From the NCBI GenBank assembly GCA_025266875.1, contig JALLLT010000051.1, positions 229,480 through 293,479 on the forward strand: a DNA stretch of 64,000 nt. The letters run 5' to 3'. This DNA is from Fennellomyces sp. T-0311. Lineage: Eukaryota > Mucoromycota > Mucoromycetes > Mucorales > Lichtheimiaceae. Of this stretch, positions 1-10,956 are shown in pieces. A program made the position numbers and the translations under genes. Numbering within the stretch: the first letter of the stretch is position 1; every line of letters begins with the position of its first letter. The notes below the pieces were generated by a model. It saw only the letters and a list, made by a program, of their open reading frames with translations, was not told the origin of the DNA and did not search any database.

Positions 1-930
1 GACGTACCACGTTCGTTTACAACGCTCATCTTTGCACGTTTTGGTTGTTGGCGGATAATGATATCGTAGTCTCTGCTAGATGAGATCAGCCAAAAGCAAG
101 CTGCAGGCTGCAACATGTATATGCAAACCTTTCTTCTGGAAGATCAGCCAGCGAACTGGGAATGAATCGGTAGGTGCATGCGCTGGATCCACTGCTACTG
201 CCTGACTTTGCGTTGTTGACCATTGCGGTTGGAGCGGGGTGGAGGGCCAGGGAGGGAGGTGAGAGAGAGATGGGAAAAGAAAGGAAGAAGTAAAAAGATT
301 AAAAAAAACAAACAAGGTAAAAAGAAAGCGGCAGGCGGAAAAGAGTTTCCCCCGCGCAGGTGCGAGACTTTCTGGGTAAATATAATCTTTCTTGTATGGC
401 GTAAGGTTGGACACGCCCAAAAAAAGAGCTCAATTTGACTAAATTTACCAGAAAGGGTATGCCAAGACATCCCCGGGAGAAATCAAATGCCCTTGAAAGG
501 AAAAGGAGCTCACCGAATTCAAACCCCCTCGTTCCCGACAACACATCCCTCTCGCCCGTTTGAGCGCGCTCGCTCCCACCTGTCATTCCCTCTCCAAATA
601 ATCCAGTGGCGGCCCGCAGATAAGGGGGGCCCTACATGCACTGAGCCTACCCCTTTTGTTACCATATATTGTACTTTTTTGGTCTTTTTTTTTACACCGA
701 AAGCCTCAATATGCGCGGTGACACAGACTTACCGCAACAGTAAATTAAACTTTAGTCTCTTTTTGACGCTACAGACCCTGATGCTATTTTTTACTGATCG
801 GTGAATCCAAAACCCATGGCACATGCCCTTTATTTAGGTCCTTTACCGGTCCCCGCCCACCCACAACACACGCAGCGAGTGCATAATCGCTGATCGCTTG
901 GCGAGATTGGGTGCCAAGCTCTTCAATTTT
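1..930. other. Intergenic, no supported gene
   Basis: No reading frame here shows a recognisable domain or a convincing exon-intron structure. The frames present are low in complexity (G/A-rich at 223-345, T-rich at 670-700). The stretch probably contains the 3' flank of the minus-strand gene that ends at 931. Confidence 0.5.
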
Positions 931-1253
931 TTATTGCTTAGATACCGTTGATGTTGCGTGATACACTCTTCCTTCATACACTTGTCCTCCGTCTTCCTCC
1001 TTGAGCAATTCCTCTACGCTGTTTTGCTGCAGCTTATCCATCGGCTGCTCGTCGCTTCGCTCAGCCTTAATCTGAATTATACGGAAATACTGAACATCCG
1101 CTTCACAGCCCCACCCACACTTTTTTCACTTACCACTGCTTCGCTGTGTGACGCTAGCTTCTCATTCCAAATGTTTTTAAACTTGAGAAGTTTAGCCTTC
1201 TCTGTTTCAAGTACATCGGGGTCGTTGTCTGCCATATTGGAAAACGCCGACAT
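931..1253 (-). CDS. Small conserved-looking protein (86 aa), unknown function
   Basis: A two-exon gene: exon 1 1253-1134 (40 codons) and exon 2 1071-931 (46 codons plus TAA), joined in phase 0 across an intron with donor GTAAGT and acceptor TTCAG. The product is an acidic, lysine-rich soluble protein without signal peptide or membrane segment. It has a WNEKLAS motif near residues 29-35 followed by SEAV-IKAER, a pattern I associate from memory with small fungal proteins of unknown role, though I cannot name the family. The start chosen is the first Met giving a compact protein; a second Met lies at residue 7. The clean splice and open frames in both exons support a real gene. Its neighbours do not suggest a function. 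Confidence 0.6.
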
Positions 1254-2955
1254 CGTACGCCTTGTTTGCGCTCTTGATACAATCGTCCTTGTGATACTAT
1301 TTTTCATTGTGCTGATCATCAATGCTCGACTTTTTTTTTTATTCACGAAACCAATCTATCCTTCTAGCTGTTTCTTTTATAACCTCTGCCTTGATATCAA
1401 GTGAACGTCATATCGATCATTTTGGTATAGACTGGTCATCTGTATAGGCGCCGAATCAAAACCTTTCATAAGTCATTCGTGGGAAGCGCCTACGTGCCAA
1501 ATTATGACTGAAATTCTGCGTGATCGTCTAGAAAGCAGCTAACATAGGAAAAAGAAAATCTCTATAGTTTTCATGTATTTTTTTTTTGTTCCATGTGTTT
1601 GTATTTCTCTCATTACATGTATCAGGTCATTCTTTTTGAAAAAAAAAAACATTGTGAACAAACAGTTACCCAGTGCATTTACTTTAATTAGATGGTTACG
1701 TGTCGCAAAATCTATTACTGAATCCCTTATCCCGGGTTTTTGCTTCAGTGTTTCATGGCTATCCATCCCATTCGCCTTCCAACTGCCGATATATCCCATC
1801 GTTAGTCAGAGAGCCACACCCACCTCCTTATTCGTTTTCAAGATAATGACTCAAAACAAATTAAACTTAAACGTGTTTTTCATATGATCAGCTGTCCCAT
1901 AAATCGTAGGATACACTGAAGCTGTGAATTACAGTTCCTTACACCGTGTGTGTTTCTAATAATAACATCGGGCGCATATATTATCCACATTGGTATGTGT
2001 TGCTCGGCAACGTGGCTTCCAAGGAGATCAGAATGAAGCTAAACCAATTCCTACGATGAGCACATTGAAAAGTTGATACAAGAAGCAATTGAACAACGTC
2101 CTTATTTTTCAACTGCTGAAATGATTGGTTTCTTTTTCGATGGTCGATTGCAGTGTAGGTACTGGAATTGATCAAGGCCTGTATCATATGTCTGGGCTCC
2201 AGTAAATTATACCTCGTTTCTAACACGAACAAGCGCGTGTGTGCGTACTACGTCACAAATACGTATATTTAAGATGCATGTCATACATGCATAAGGAGAG
2301 TGTCAAGCTTACATTGGCTCGGCCAACCAGACCGGCCCACCGACGGTGAGCCAGTCGCAAGGGTGGCCCGGTGCCCTGAAGCATACAACTCATGAGAGTG
2401 AACAGCTTACCATTTGGTTCTCGCTCATTGCAACAGCCAAAGAAGAAGAAAAAAAAGCAAAGTCTTGGCACGCTGCTCTTTATTTTCCTACTACCACAAC
2501 CTACTATTCTTCCATCACTTCACTAATATAAACATCCGATTGGCTCCAAGCCCAGGTTGAGCCACTGCTATTAAAGTTGGAGTATGTTTGTGGCCGTAAA
2601 TACACAGTGCATTGCGTATTTTGAACCCGTTTATTACCCAGAGCAAAGAATACAGGCCTTAACAGCATAATATACAGCGTGGATCATCAATTTTCGACAG
2701 CATAGCTCCACACGGTACCGATTGTTTAGGCGAGACAAGGAGACTAGCTCGGCTGTTCCTTTGCTTGTCCTCAAGCCAGCTACGGCAAGCTCCCCTTGAC
2801 TAATGAAGAAAATAAGCAGCTGTGCTGGCTCGGGTGCGAGTTTTTTTGTGGGACTTCTGCGGAATGTAATTTCGTGTTCCTGAGGAAAAGCAGTCTCAAT
2901 TATCAGATGAGCCAGGAACACTGTCATGCAAATATCATAGCTACTTTACTGCGAT
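1254..2955. other. Intergenic with one possible transposase relic
   Basis: No supported gene. A plus-strand frame at about 2046-2153 reads EKLIQEAIEQRPYFSTAEM before a possible donor. It resembles the helix-turn-helix segment of the IS630-like transposase at 63.7 kb (YLVTFVSKQDPYFTMAAVM). It is too short and isolated to be more than a possible relic. Confidence 0.3.
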
Positions 2956-5705
2956 ATGTCATTTACGCGTTTTCCGAATGGTGATAGAATCCAAACGATC
3001 CAGCTCAATATCGAGGATGGAGTACCTGTGTACGACATGGATATTGGTTGGCAGCTTACCCAGAGAAGCTACGACAAGATCATTGGTGGAATCAGCGTCA
3101 CCAAATCTTGCTTAGGTGCTGTCCAGTGCACGAAGGTCGGCTGTGGCAAACTGGTGAGACCAGGATCTACCATGGCGAATATTCGCAAGCAAATCGAAGC
3201 AGGCTGCACTTTTTGCCCCGAGAAATCCGAGTTAATTCACATTACGTGCGGTGCAAGAGTGAACATGAAGTTCACTGGCAATGGCGGCAAAATGAAGCAT
3301 ACGGGCATTCATACTCATGGCGAATTTGTACCACTCCACGACCCGATCGAAACTTTGAAGAAGGTGGAGGAACGTGTTCTGGAGTGTCCAGCCGATACAG
3401 CACAAGGATTGTTGGTTGGCACCAGTGTCATTCGCCCGCAGAATCCAAGTCGCCCTATCCGACTCATTGATCCCAACCTCCACCACAAGGCACGTATCAA
3501 GCGCTACAGACGAAATTATCTGGTGAAGAACAACATGCTACCTTCGGGGAAACCTGCTTTGGAGCTAGCCTCGTTGACACTCGGTGATCTTGCTAATGAG
3601 TATCCTGGATTTATCCAACAAGCGGATATATTGCCTCAACAATTCTGCATTGCTTTCTGTAATCCAGATATTGCTTCGCGTGTCGACCTCAAGAATAACC
3701 CCATACTCACGGATGTTACTTATGACTGTTTCCCTGGTGGATATTACTTGTGCACTACAAACATGTACTTCCAAGAACTTGACCAGTATGCGGTCATCTT
3801 CCAAGCAGTATTGGATGGTCTGTCGAGTACGCATTTCGCAGCATATTTTAAGGCATTCTTCAAGGCATTCGATTTTGCCATTGGATACCATGACGACGAG
3901 ATTGATGCAAATTTCTCTGGTTTGGTGATGGACTTTTCGCTTGCTCAACGCGATGGTTTCCTCTTGGCTTTTCAGCAGACATTCCCTTTCAGTAAAATTG
4001 ATCCTCAATCATTGCTGAAAGGCTGCTATCACCACTGGTGTCAGTCTGTCCAAAGACTTGCTAGCAATCATGCTGTGGTAGCGCCAGGAAGAGAGACGGA
4101 TTTCGAAGACTTAGCCAGTATGATGTACAACTCCCGTGGCGAGAAGAGCTTCGAGTTAGCCGTTCAGCAAATGCGCATCGATTTCCCGAACTCTGAACGC
4201 TGGCTAAAATGGTGGACGCAATCTGGAGTGGCGGCAATGATATTCCAATCGAAGGGGATACTGAAAGAGGAGCTACAAGAAAACTCCACCCGCACTACTA
4301 ATGGAGTGGAAGCTTTCCATCGCGACCTATATCGCATAGTGCAGCAGAAAAAGCCAATCATCGACACACTGAAGCAGATATTCAGCTATCTCCAGTGTAC
4401 CGGGAGCTTTTTTCAGCGTATCGATATTGGCGCCAAGATTAACGACAAGATGAAGCCACGAATGTAATTATTGAACTCTGTATATGTGACCTAGTTCTAA
4501 CCACAGATGCGTTCATTAGCAAAAAGCGTAACCTTAAGCCAAAATTCGTCAACGATGGCCGCGCCCCTGACACTACGAAAGAATTGCTCGCAACAGGTTC
4601 AATGGAAAATTACAGTGTTCTTAATATGTCATATTAAATTATACTACTTTTGTAGGTGGCGATGGCAAGAACAAGGAGGAAGAAAAGGAGAGGGAGAGAG
4701 GCGGAAAGAAGAAGAGTGAGGGAGCTGGGAAGAGGAAGAGTGGGGAAGATGGGCGGATGAAGAGTGAGGAAGAGGAGAGGAAGAGGAGCGAGGAAGAGGA
4801 AGAGGAAGAGGAAGAGGAGAAGAAGAAGGGAGGGAAGGAAGGGGATAGAGCGAATGAAGAAATGCGGAAGCAACAGTCATCAGAAAGGCGGCGAAAGCTT
4901 ACTGAAAAGCTGGCCCAGGGAAGAGACCTGTTGAAGCAACAGAAGAAGAAAGAGGCTTTGGAGCGTCAGTCGAGAAAAAGAAAGCAGAACGAAGGTGATG
5001 CCCAAGCAAAGTAAGATTGGAGGGAAACATATACGGTATCAGGTTTATGTTACTATATCTACTAACTATATAATAACGAAATTTAGAAAGAAAAGAGTTA
5101 ATGAGTGGACAATCGCACGACTGGACTTGAGACCTGTTCCTGGTGGTGTCATGACGAAGTTCAACCTTGATCAAGCAGCTGTGCTTGGTATGTACGATCC
5201 AAAGGCTGATGGGCATTGTGGATGGCGTGCAGCATCTGTTGTCCTGAATGGGACCGAACAAGAATGGCCACTCGTGAAGGTGTGCATGGATGCGATTTTA
5301 AAAAAGCATAGCGAGTTCTACAGATACGGACTTCGCGTAGAGTACGACGATTTACTCAGAATGCTTAGCCATCAAACAGAAGGTGTGGGTGTCTTTTCCA
5401 ACAACTACTTTGAAACGTTGGATTGCCCACGTCTTCTTGCAGAGGCATACAATCGGCCAGTAGTAATCTATAGCGACGATTCCCAGATGACATACTTGCC
5501 ACACTTACAAGAACCACCTCCGTCACCCCAAAGCCCGATTGTTCTGTATCTGTCTGCCTTCCATTTCCGCGCAATCGTACTGGATGAAGAAGCAATCACA
5601 AAGATACAGTGGCCACCGATCTACCCAGGGTACTATCAATTCAACAAGGACCTAAATCTACCTCTAGGATGGTATGATCTCTATGCACCTGTGTGTAGAA
5701 CTTAA
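2956..5705 (+). CDS. MULE-type transposase fused to an OTU-like cysteine protease
   Basis: A four-exon model (2956-4463, 4520-4596, 4656-5010, 5087-5705) keeps phase at every junction and gives 852 aa. Residues about 50-130 hold a Cys/His zinc-binding domain of the GCM/FLYWCH type, ending in the H-x-G-x-H-x-H motif KHTGIHTHGE. A Mutator-like (MULE) DDE core follows: first Asp in LTDVTYD, second in VMDFSLAQ, a GC-x-HHW motif, and the Glu in TTNGVEAFHRD. Exon 3 encodes a long Glu/Lys-rich, probably coiled linker. Exon 4 is an OTU-like domain with DGHCGWRAAS (Asp and Cys) and a C-terminal AFHFRAI (His). The Met is the first in the open exon; upstream exons are possible. No stops interrupt it. 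I infer a domesticated or recent MULE gene; no terminal inverted repeats were found. OTU domains cleave ubiquitin-type linkages, but the role here is unknown. Confidence 0.75.
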
Positions 5706-6053
5706 ATGGTAATATTGGACAATTTGTGAAGGTACAGTATTAGCATCTATGTTTTCCGGTTATTAACGTATCATGATAATAGAATCAAAAATATACTTAA
5801 ATACAAAACTATACAAGAACACCTCATAATCGAAACAGATGAGTATTGCAGTATAGTAAGTGCATTCAATCTTTTATGCATAGCTTGTAAGTGCATTCCC
5901 TTTCGTTTTTTGTGTGTGCTTTCTGGTAAATTACAGTGTGTAAGTTCTGTGTGCAGTGTGTAAGAAAACCTAGGCGATAAAGTAGAAAAGGGGCAGTTTA
6001 GATGTAATGACGAAATCCATGTTAAAATGGGCCATTAAGAACAGTCTTATAAA
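5706..6053. other. Intergenic, AT-rich
   Basis: The 3' flank of the MULE-OTU gene; no gene or RNA recognised. Near 5850-5900 the phrase AAGTGCATTC occurs twice about 40 bp apart. Confidence 0.5.
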
Positions 6054-6272
6054 ATAAATCCCACAAAAAGCACCGTTATATGAGTTCTCCCATAAAAATG
6101 TCCCACAAAAAAATCCTCTTTAACGAAATCCCATAAAAAAGAATCCCACAAAAATATTCCACCCAAAATTTATAATACAAAATATACAGGGCGACGGACC
6201 TTGAAAAAGTCCTATAAAATATTTGTGGCAAAGCACACAAAAAAGCTGGAAAATCCCACAAAAAAAGACCGC
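6054..6272. repeat. Degenerate TCCCAYAAAAA interspersed repeat
   Basis: At least six variants of TCCCA(C/T)AAAAA occur on the plus strand, along with further bare A-tracts. Many A-tracts are spaced by about 13-15 bp or twice that (starts near 6065, 6094, 6107, 6135, 6150, 6165, 6179). It lies 230 bp upstream of the RPL8 start codon. It could be a decayed minisatellite, a transposon end array, or an A-tract promoter element; the sequence alone does not decide. Confidence 0.6.
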
Positions 6273-6499
6273 ACCCGTGCTGGCTCTACCTTCACTTTTG
6301 AAACGCAGTCATGCTGGGTCACCCGAGTGGGCAGTGGGAGGGGGTGAAATCGGTCGTAGCTAGGCGATTATCGTACACCCTCTTTTCCAAACCTAAGGTG
6401 TGTGTAAAACGAGCATGTGCTACAAGTGAATAGCATCAACGAAAACGACGGATGGATTAGTGGATGGATGGATGAGTTAACGGCTTGGATTTTACAGAA

Positions 6500-7478
6500 A
6501 TGGGTCGTGTCATTCGTGCTCAGAGAAAGGGCGCCGGTAGCGTCTTCAAGGCGCACACCGTTGGCCGCAAGGGTGCTGCTCAATTCCGTGTCCAAGACTA
6601 TGCCGAACGCCACGGCTACATTCGTGGCCTTGTCAAGGAGATTGTTCACGATCCTGGACGAGGTGCTCCCCTCGCTAAGGTTAGATCAAATTGAAAGAAG
6701 AATTCGTACAATGCAGGCGATCATTGACAAATATAAAATATTAGGTTGTCTTCCGCGATCCCTACAAGTACGTTTAAAACAACAGCAACAGCCAACACCA
6801 CTTCGATTCGCACTTTTTTTCAGTCAATCCATCTTACAATTCAACATTAAATTAGGTACAAGCTCCGCACCGAAACCTTCATTGCCACCGAAGGCATGTA
6901 CACTGGCCAGTTCGTGTACTGCGGCAAGAAGGCCTCGCTGAACATTGGCAACGTCTTGCCCCTTTCGTCGATGCCCGAAGGTACCATCATCTGTAACGTC
7001 GAAGAGAAGGCTGGTGACCGTGGTGCTCTTGCCCGTACCTCTGGTAACTATGCTACCATCATCGGCCACGGTGAAGATGGCAAGACCCGTCTTCGTATGC
7101 CCTCTGGATCCAAGAAGATTGTTCCTTCGACCTCGCGTGCCGCCATTGGTGTTGTTGCTGGTGGTGGTCGTATCGACAAGCCCCTCTTGAAGGCTGGTCG
7201 CGCCTACTTCCGTGCCAAGTCGAAGCGCAACAACTGGCCCCGCACTCGCGGTGTTGCTATGAACCCCGTTGACCATCCTCACGGTGGTGGTAACCATCAG
7301 CACATTGGTAAGGCCTCTACCATCTCCCGCGCTGCTCCCGCCGGTCAAAAGGTAATACACATTACTCAGTACATAGGTCCATTTGGGAAATTAACCGTTA
7401 TACGCTCCATAGGTTGGTCTTATTGCTGCTCGCCGCACTGGTCTCCTCCGCGGTACCAAGAAGGTCAAGGACCAATAA
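6500..7478 (+). CDS. RPL8: 60S ribosomal protein L8 (uL2)
   Basis: Four exons, 6500-6679, 6745-6767, 6856-7351 and 7413-7478, join in frame to 254 aa, the normal length for eukaryotic uL2 (yeast 254). The protein opens [20 protein letters not shown] and carries the family signature [12 protein letters not shown] around residues 207-218, near the peptidyl-transferase centre contacts of uL2. It ends in GTKKVKDQ. Exon 2 is a 23-nt micro-exon that splits a Lys codon at its 3' junction; it is required to complete a conserved stretch. An acceptor-like TTTTACAG sits just before the ATG, so a 5' UTR intron is possible. The gene is GC-richer at third positions than the surrounding transposons, as expected of a highly expressed host gene. 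It assembles in the nucleolus and acts in cytosolic ribosomes. Identification is secure. Confidence 0.98.
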
Positions 7479-7799
7479 ATACAATAAACCGTATGCCGCG
7501 TCTTTTTCAAAACACCGAAAAAAAGTCTGTTGAACTTGGTAGTGATGTACACTGGACGATGCTGTGCGGACGGAGGAGGGGATGGCTGGACGAGCTGCTA
7601 CGAGCGCTGGCAGCATATGACTTTTCTCTATTGGGCAGTGAACATGCATGATGTACTTGGAATGCGTACACAGCCTCACTTTACTTTAGGTGTATTTGGA
7701 AAGCGTCTCACTTGAAGGCTTGTGCTACCTACCGCTGCACACGTGCCTAAATAGCAACCTGAGGCTATAGACAACATCTTACTCTTTTCGCAATCTCCA

Positions 7800-8733
7800 A
7801 TGTTGAAATCTCGCGAGAAATTAGGCTCCTTTAGCGACGATAACAACCATACCACTGCGAATATTCGAGAGCGTTTGAAAAGCAACGACGTTCTGGTAAT
7901 ATCTTTCTCTGGAAAGATATACGCGGTTCAAAAGAAAGATGGTACACGCATATGGCGAGTGGAAGCGCCCACTGGCTCGAACGTGTCAGAATTAGTTTCA
8001 TCAGAAATCGTTTCACTCTTTATCACGGACGACGACCAGCTCATAGTGGGCAGCGGCGGCAGAACTGCTTGTCTTGATCTATTTACTGGCGTAACTAAAT
8101 GGCTCAACAAAATGCCGGTAAAACGGATCATACACACTTGGATCAACAAGCATTAATAGATGGCCTACAGGGCTGTGGATATGAGGAGGTGGGTGTTATT
8201 GCCACATCCAGCCGCACCCTTCTCCCTCAAGTACAGCAGCATGTTTCGCAAGATAATGATTCCCCACCGGGATACGAAGAAGCGTCAAATAGCACTGCGT
8301 ATACTGCAGCTTCGGTAGTGATTTCCTGTGTTTCCGGGAAGTGTATGGCGATTGATTTGGCAACAGGGTAAGCCTTATTTGTATATTAAAATGTTACGCG
8401 AAGATCATTCGTTATGTGACCCGTATTTATACCCAGGCAACAGCTTTGGTTGTTCAAATGCCCTAAGGGTGGGTATTACCTTCCGGTTGCTATTGTCGAA
8501 CCTGTATCAGCTGAGCCGAATCGAGCACAACAACGAGTGTTTGTTGCATGCGGAACATGGCTTTATTGTCTGCAAGCACGAACTGGGGTTTTAGAGTGGA
8601 GTAAATGTATATCCAACAAAACAATGTTTCTTGGCGGGTAAGTACCGTAAACGAATCAGGTAGAATGGCTTCTGACCATTTGCTTAATAGTAATGTCACT
8701 ATGGCCACGGCATGGAGTTCACGGCCCGCCTAA
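7800..8733 (+). CDS. PQQ-repeat (quinoprotein-like) beta-propeller protein
   Basis: Exons 7800-8117, 8171-8367, 8437-8637 and 8691-8733 keep phase at all three introns and give 252 aa. The protein has about four propeller-blade repeats of the PQQ/quinoprotein type, each a hydrophobic strand followed by a turn such as SGKIYAVQKKDGTRIW, GGRTACLDLFTGVTKW, SGKCMAIDLATGQQLW and GTWLYCLQARTGVLEW. There is no signal peptide and the cofactor ligands of true quinoprotein dehydrogenases are not apparent, so a non-enzymatic scaffold or sensor is as likely as an oxidoreductase. Four blades are fewer than the 7-8 of a closed propeller. The protein may pair with another chain, or the model may lack exons. 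It follows RPL8 in the same orientation with 321 bp between them. Confidence 0.75.
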
Positions 8734-9117
8734 CGTATTGAAGTGGAATCGGTAGAAATACAGTTTAGCAGTTACCTTCCTATTTGATCATTTTGTACTG
8801 CTCTCGTTGTAGCTTGAAATTCACATTTAACCAATCTCTCTATATCGTTGTATTACTCTATCTCTTCCACGTATTTGTAACTTGTTCACTGGCTAATTGT
8901 TTGCCATCAATCTGTATATTTTGCCTCTTTACGTATGAAACCCTCTTTGCTCGTCATTAATAAATAGGTGGCATTTTTGTGACAGTTAAACTCTTTACGT
9001 TTTAATATCCTGGGATGAGTACAGAATTTTCCAAAAAAAAAAAAAGGAAAATTTACCTTTCGACAGCCGCGTCCAGCTAAGGTGCGTTGATCACTTCGTC
9101 AGTGACTAGAGAGAAAC
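8734..9117. repeat. Possible solo/truncated LTR 3' end
   Basis: The end at about 8964-8989 (GGTGGCATTTTTGTGACAGTT) closely matches the end of the Ty3-B 3' LTR at 31629-31649, and both are preceded by T-rich, polyadenylation-like sequence. The left border was not found. The remaining bases up to the Fanzor-like gene are featureless apart from a 13-A tract at 9033-9045. Confidence 0.35.
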
Positions 9118-10035
9118 CTAAGGTTCCGGTTCTTGACCATGTGGGCGCTGCAAGGATTGCGGTCTCGAATCTAAACCGTTGCCTGCAATGATGTAGTTAA
9201 GGAAAATGCGTCGCATATTGCAAGCTGCATTGGCATCTCTGTTTAAAAGCTATTAACATTGGTTAGACACTTATATATTCTGATAACGATAGCTGCTTTA
9301 CCAGAGGAAGTGGATCTACATGCATACCACCATATGTACACTGTGTATTCGACTGACGTTGGATGCATAATTTAATCGGATATATCAGTGTACGGTGGTC
9401 GTTTAGAGCTATATAAAAACCAAAGATTATTAGTACTACGTATACCATACGTCGAAAGTCAAAGTCAAATACTTACGAACTGGTAATCAGGAGGCACGGT
9501 ATGAGGTCCAATGGTCCGGCTCTCCGTCAACAAGACACCATCGCCTTTTTCGGTGGCGAGGTTGATTGTCGCGATTGACATACTGGGAAGATATTGTCAT
9601 CTTAGTCCTAATGAATTAATGTTAAGTAATTGCGTAAGTGTGTAATTGAAATGAAACGTACAGAAACTTACTGATGACCACATCGGAGCATATTTTGATC
9701 ATTGATATCTAGGAGGGGGTTGTCGCATCCATAGCACACCTTGAATGTTCGATACTCGTCGGTACAAACAACTAACGCCCTTTTCCCAAGATATCGACGA
9801 ACGGCCTGAAGAGATGCTATGAATATTAGGGAATAACGTATACGGTTTAACGGATTACCTTAATTGGTAAAGGCGCTAGGCTTTTCATCATTCCCCGCAA
9901 GCCCGCATCGCCGTACGCAATCGTAACTGCACGCTCAACGACAGGTCCATTCACCAAGATGTCGTGGTCTCTCGTCCGTTGCCGTACTTTCTTGCGTTTT
10001 GAACGCGAATGCTTGTGTGCGGACTGGATAGGAAT
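9118..10035 (-). CDS. Fanzor/TnpB-family protein, C-terminal exons
   Basis: Four minus-strand exons join in phase: 10035-9859, 9805-9672, 9582-9477 and 9249-9118. They encode the C-terminal half of an OMEGA-type (TnpB/Fanzor) RuvC-like nuclease. Visible marks are IAYGDAGLRG, then VCTDEYRT (the RuvC II acidic region), a zinc-ribbon first half VCYGC, a second half RCGHH, and NRDANAACNM, which is the RuvC III D-x-N-A-A-x-N motif. In this family such proteins are RNA-guided DNA nucleases carried by transposons; activity here is inference. The second zinc-ribbon pair is C-x-HH rather than C-x2-C, and a segment of about 36 residues separates it from the NRD motif. RuvC I was not identified upstream, so the gene may be decayed or its exons unresolved. 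The protein ends at a TAG 44 codons into the last exon. Confidence 0.7.
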
Positions 10036-10259
10036 CTGTGAAAGGAACAGCAAGAAATATGTTTAAAAAAAGGCGAATATATTATTAGCTTGGCATGTCG
10101 AGATACAATGAAGTCCGGCCATACTATCCATAACCATATGCCTACTTGATTCGTTTCTATCTCGAGTTTCACGATGCCTGTAGTGTGTGTTGAAATGGTG
10201 CATACTAAATCGACAAGTTCGTTCAAAATTGGTTGTAAGGGGGCAACTTACTCGTTATG

Positions 10260-10560
10260 AATCATATTCACCGTAAATAATCCTTCAGATATTCTGGGCA
10301 TTTCTGGGGAAAATCTGGGGATAAAGGCAACGCTAACCGATTTTAGGAGCTTATGTAGCAGCGTTGGCAGAATTTGGAATCCCAGAATATCCCAAAATCT
10401 GCCCAACACTGCCATACAGGAACTCAATTTGGCTAGGTAGCTGCCCGTTCAACTCCCTTTTTTTCGTCCACATTACTTTTCCGCCCAACAGGAATCCAGA
10501 ATATCCCAAAATCTGCCCCACGCGGGCGTATACAAGAACTAGCTGAATTTTTTTTTTGGC
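10260..10560. repeat. Short direct repeats inside the Fanzor-like locus
   Basis: GAATATCCCAAAATCTGCCC occurs at about 10385-10404 and again at about 10498-10517, each followed after some 10-14 bp by TACARGAACT. A related inverted copy lies at about 10287-10320. The stretch lies between coding blocks of the minus-strand gene and may be an intron-borne MITE or a structured RNA region. Confidence 0.5.
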
Positions 10561-10956
10561 TTGGCGCGAGGAGCCAGCTGAATTTATGTAGTGGTACTTT
10601 CGCAACATTAAAGTGATATCAATAGCCATGTATTGTCTTCAGAATTACATTTGCACAAAACGCTACATCATGAGCGTTTATACCATATGGTACCATCTTT
10701 GGAAAGATGTAGCAGAATCTGTTGTCATCAGAACTCTCGGCATTCGCAATATTCCAGCATGGCTTCTTATTGCCTTTACTCCGATAACGTATCGTTTTCC
10801 AACAGGACCTACTGTATATGGGCGGCATGGACATCCACTGCTATTAAGCGTCACTTGATCGAGAATATCTACGCAGTATAAGATAACCTCGTGATCTGGA
10901 TATTTATCCCTTCGTTCGTTAACAATAATTGTTATTATCATGGATACATAACGTAC

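Noticed and set aside
958..1404. 148-aa hydrophobic plus-strand frame
   Set aside because: It is the antisense of the two-exon gene at 931-1253; codons and splice sites support the minus strand.
4634..4880. Leu/Pro/Ser-rich minus-strand frames
   Set aside because: Shadows of the Glu/Lys-rich (GA-repeat) linker of the MULE-OTU gene.
9477..9582. Separate gene beginning MSIATINLATEKG
   Set aside because: The exon is flanked by good splice sites, and its 106-nt length is exactly what is needed to bring the NRDANAAC exon into phase.
10844..10890. RuvC I motif of the Fanzor-like gene in the block containing GKRYVIGVKA
   Set aside because: The expected Asp is not there and exon borders are uncertain, so I do not claim it.
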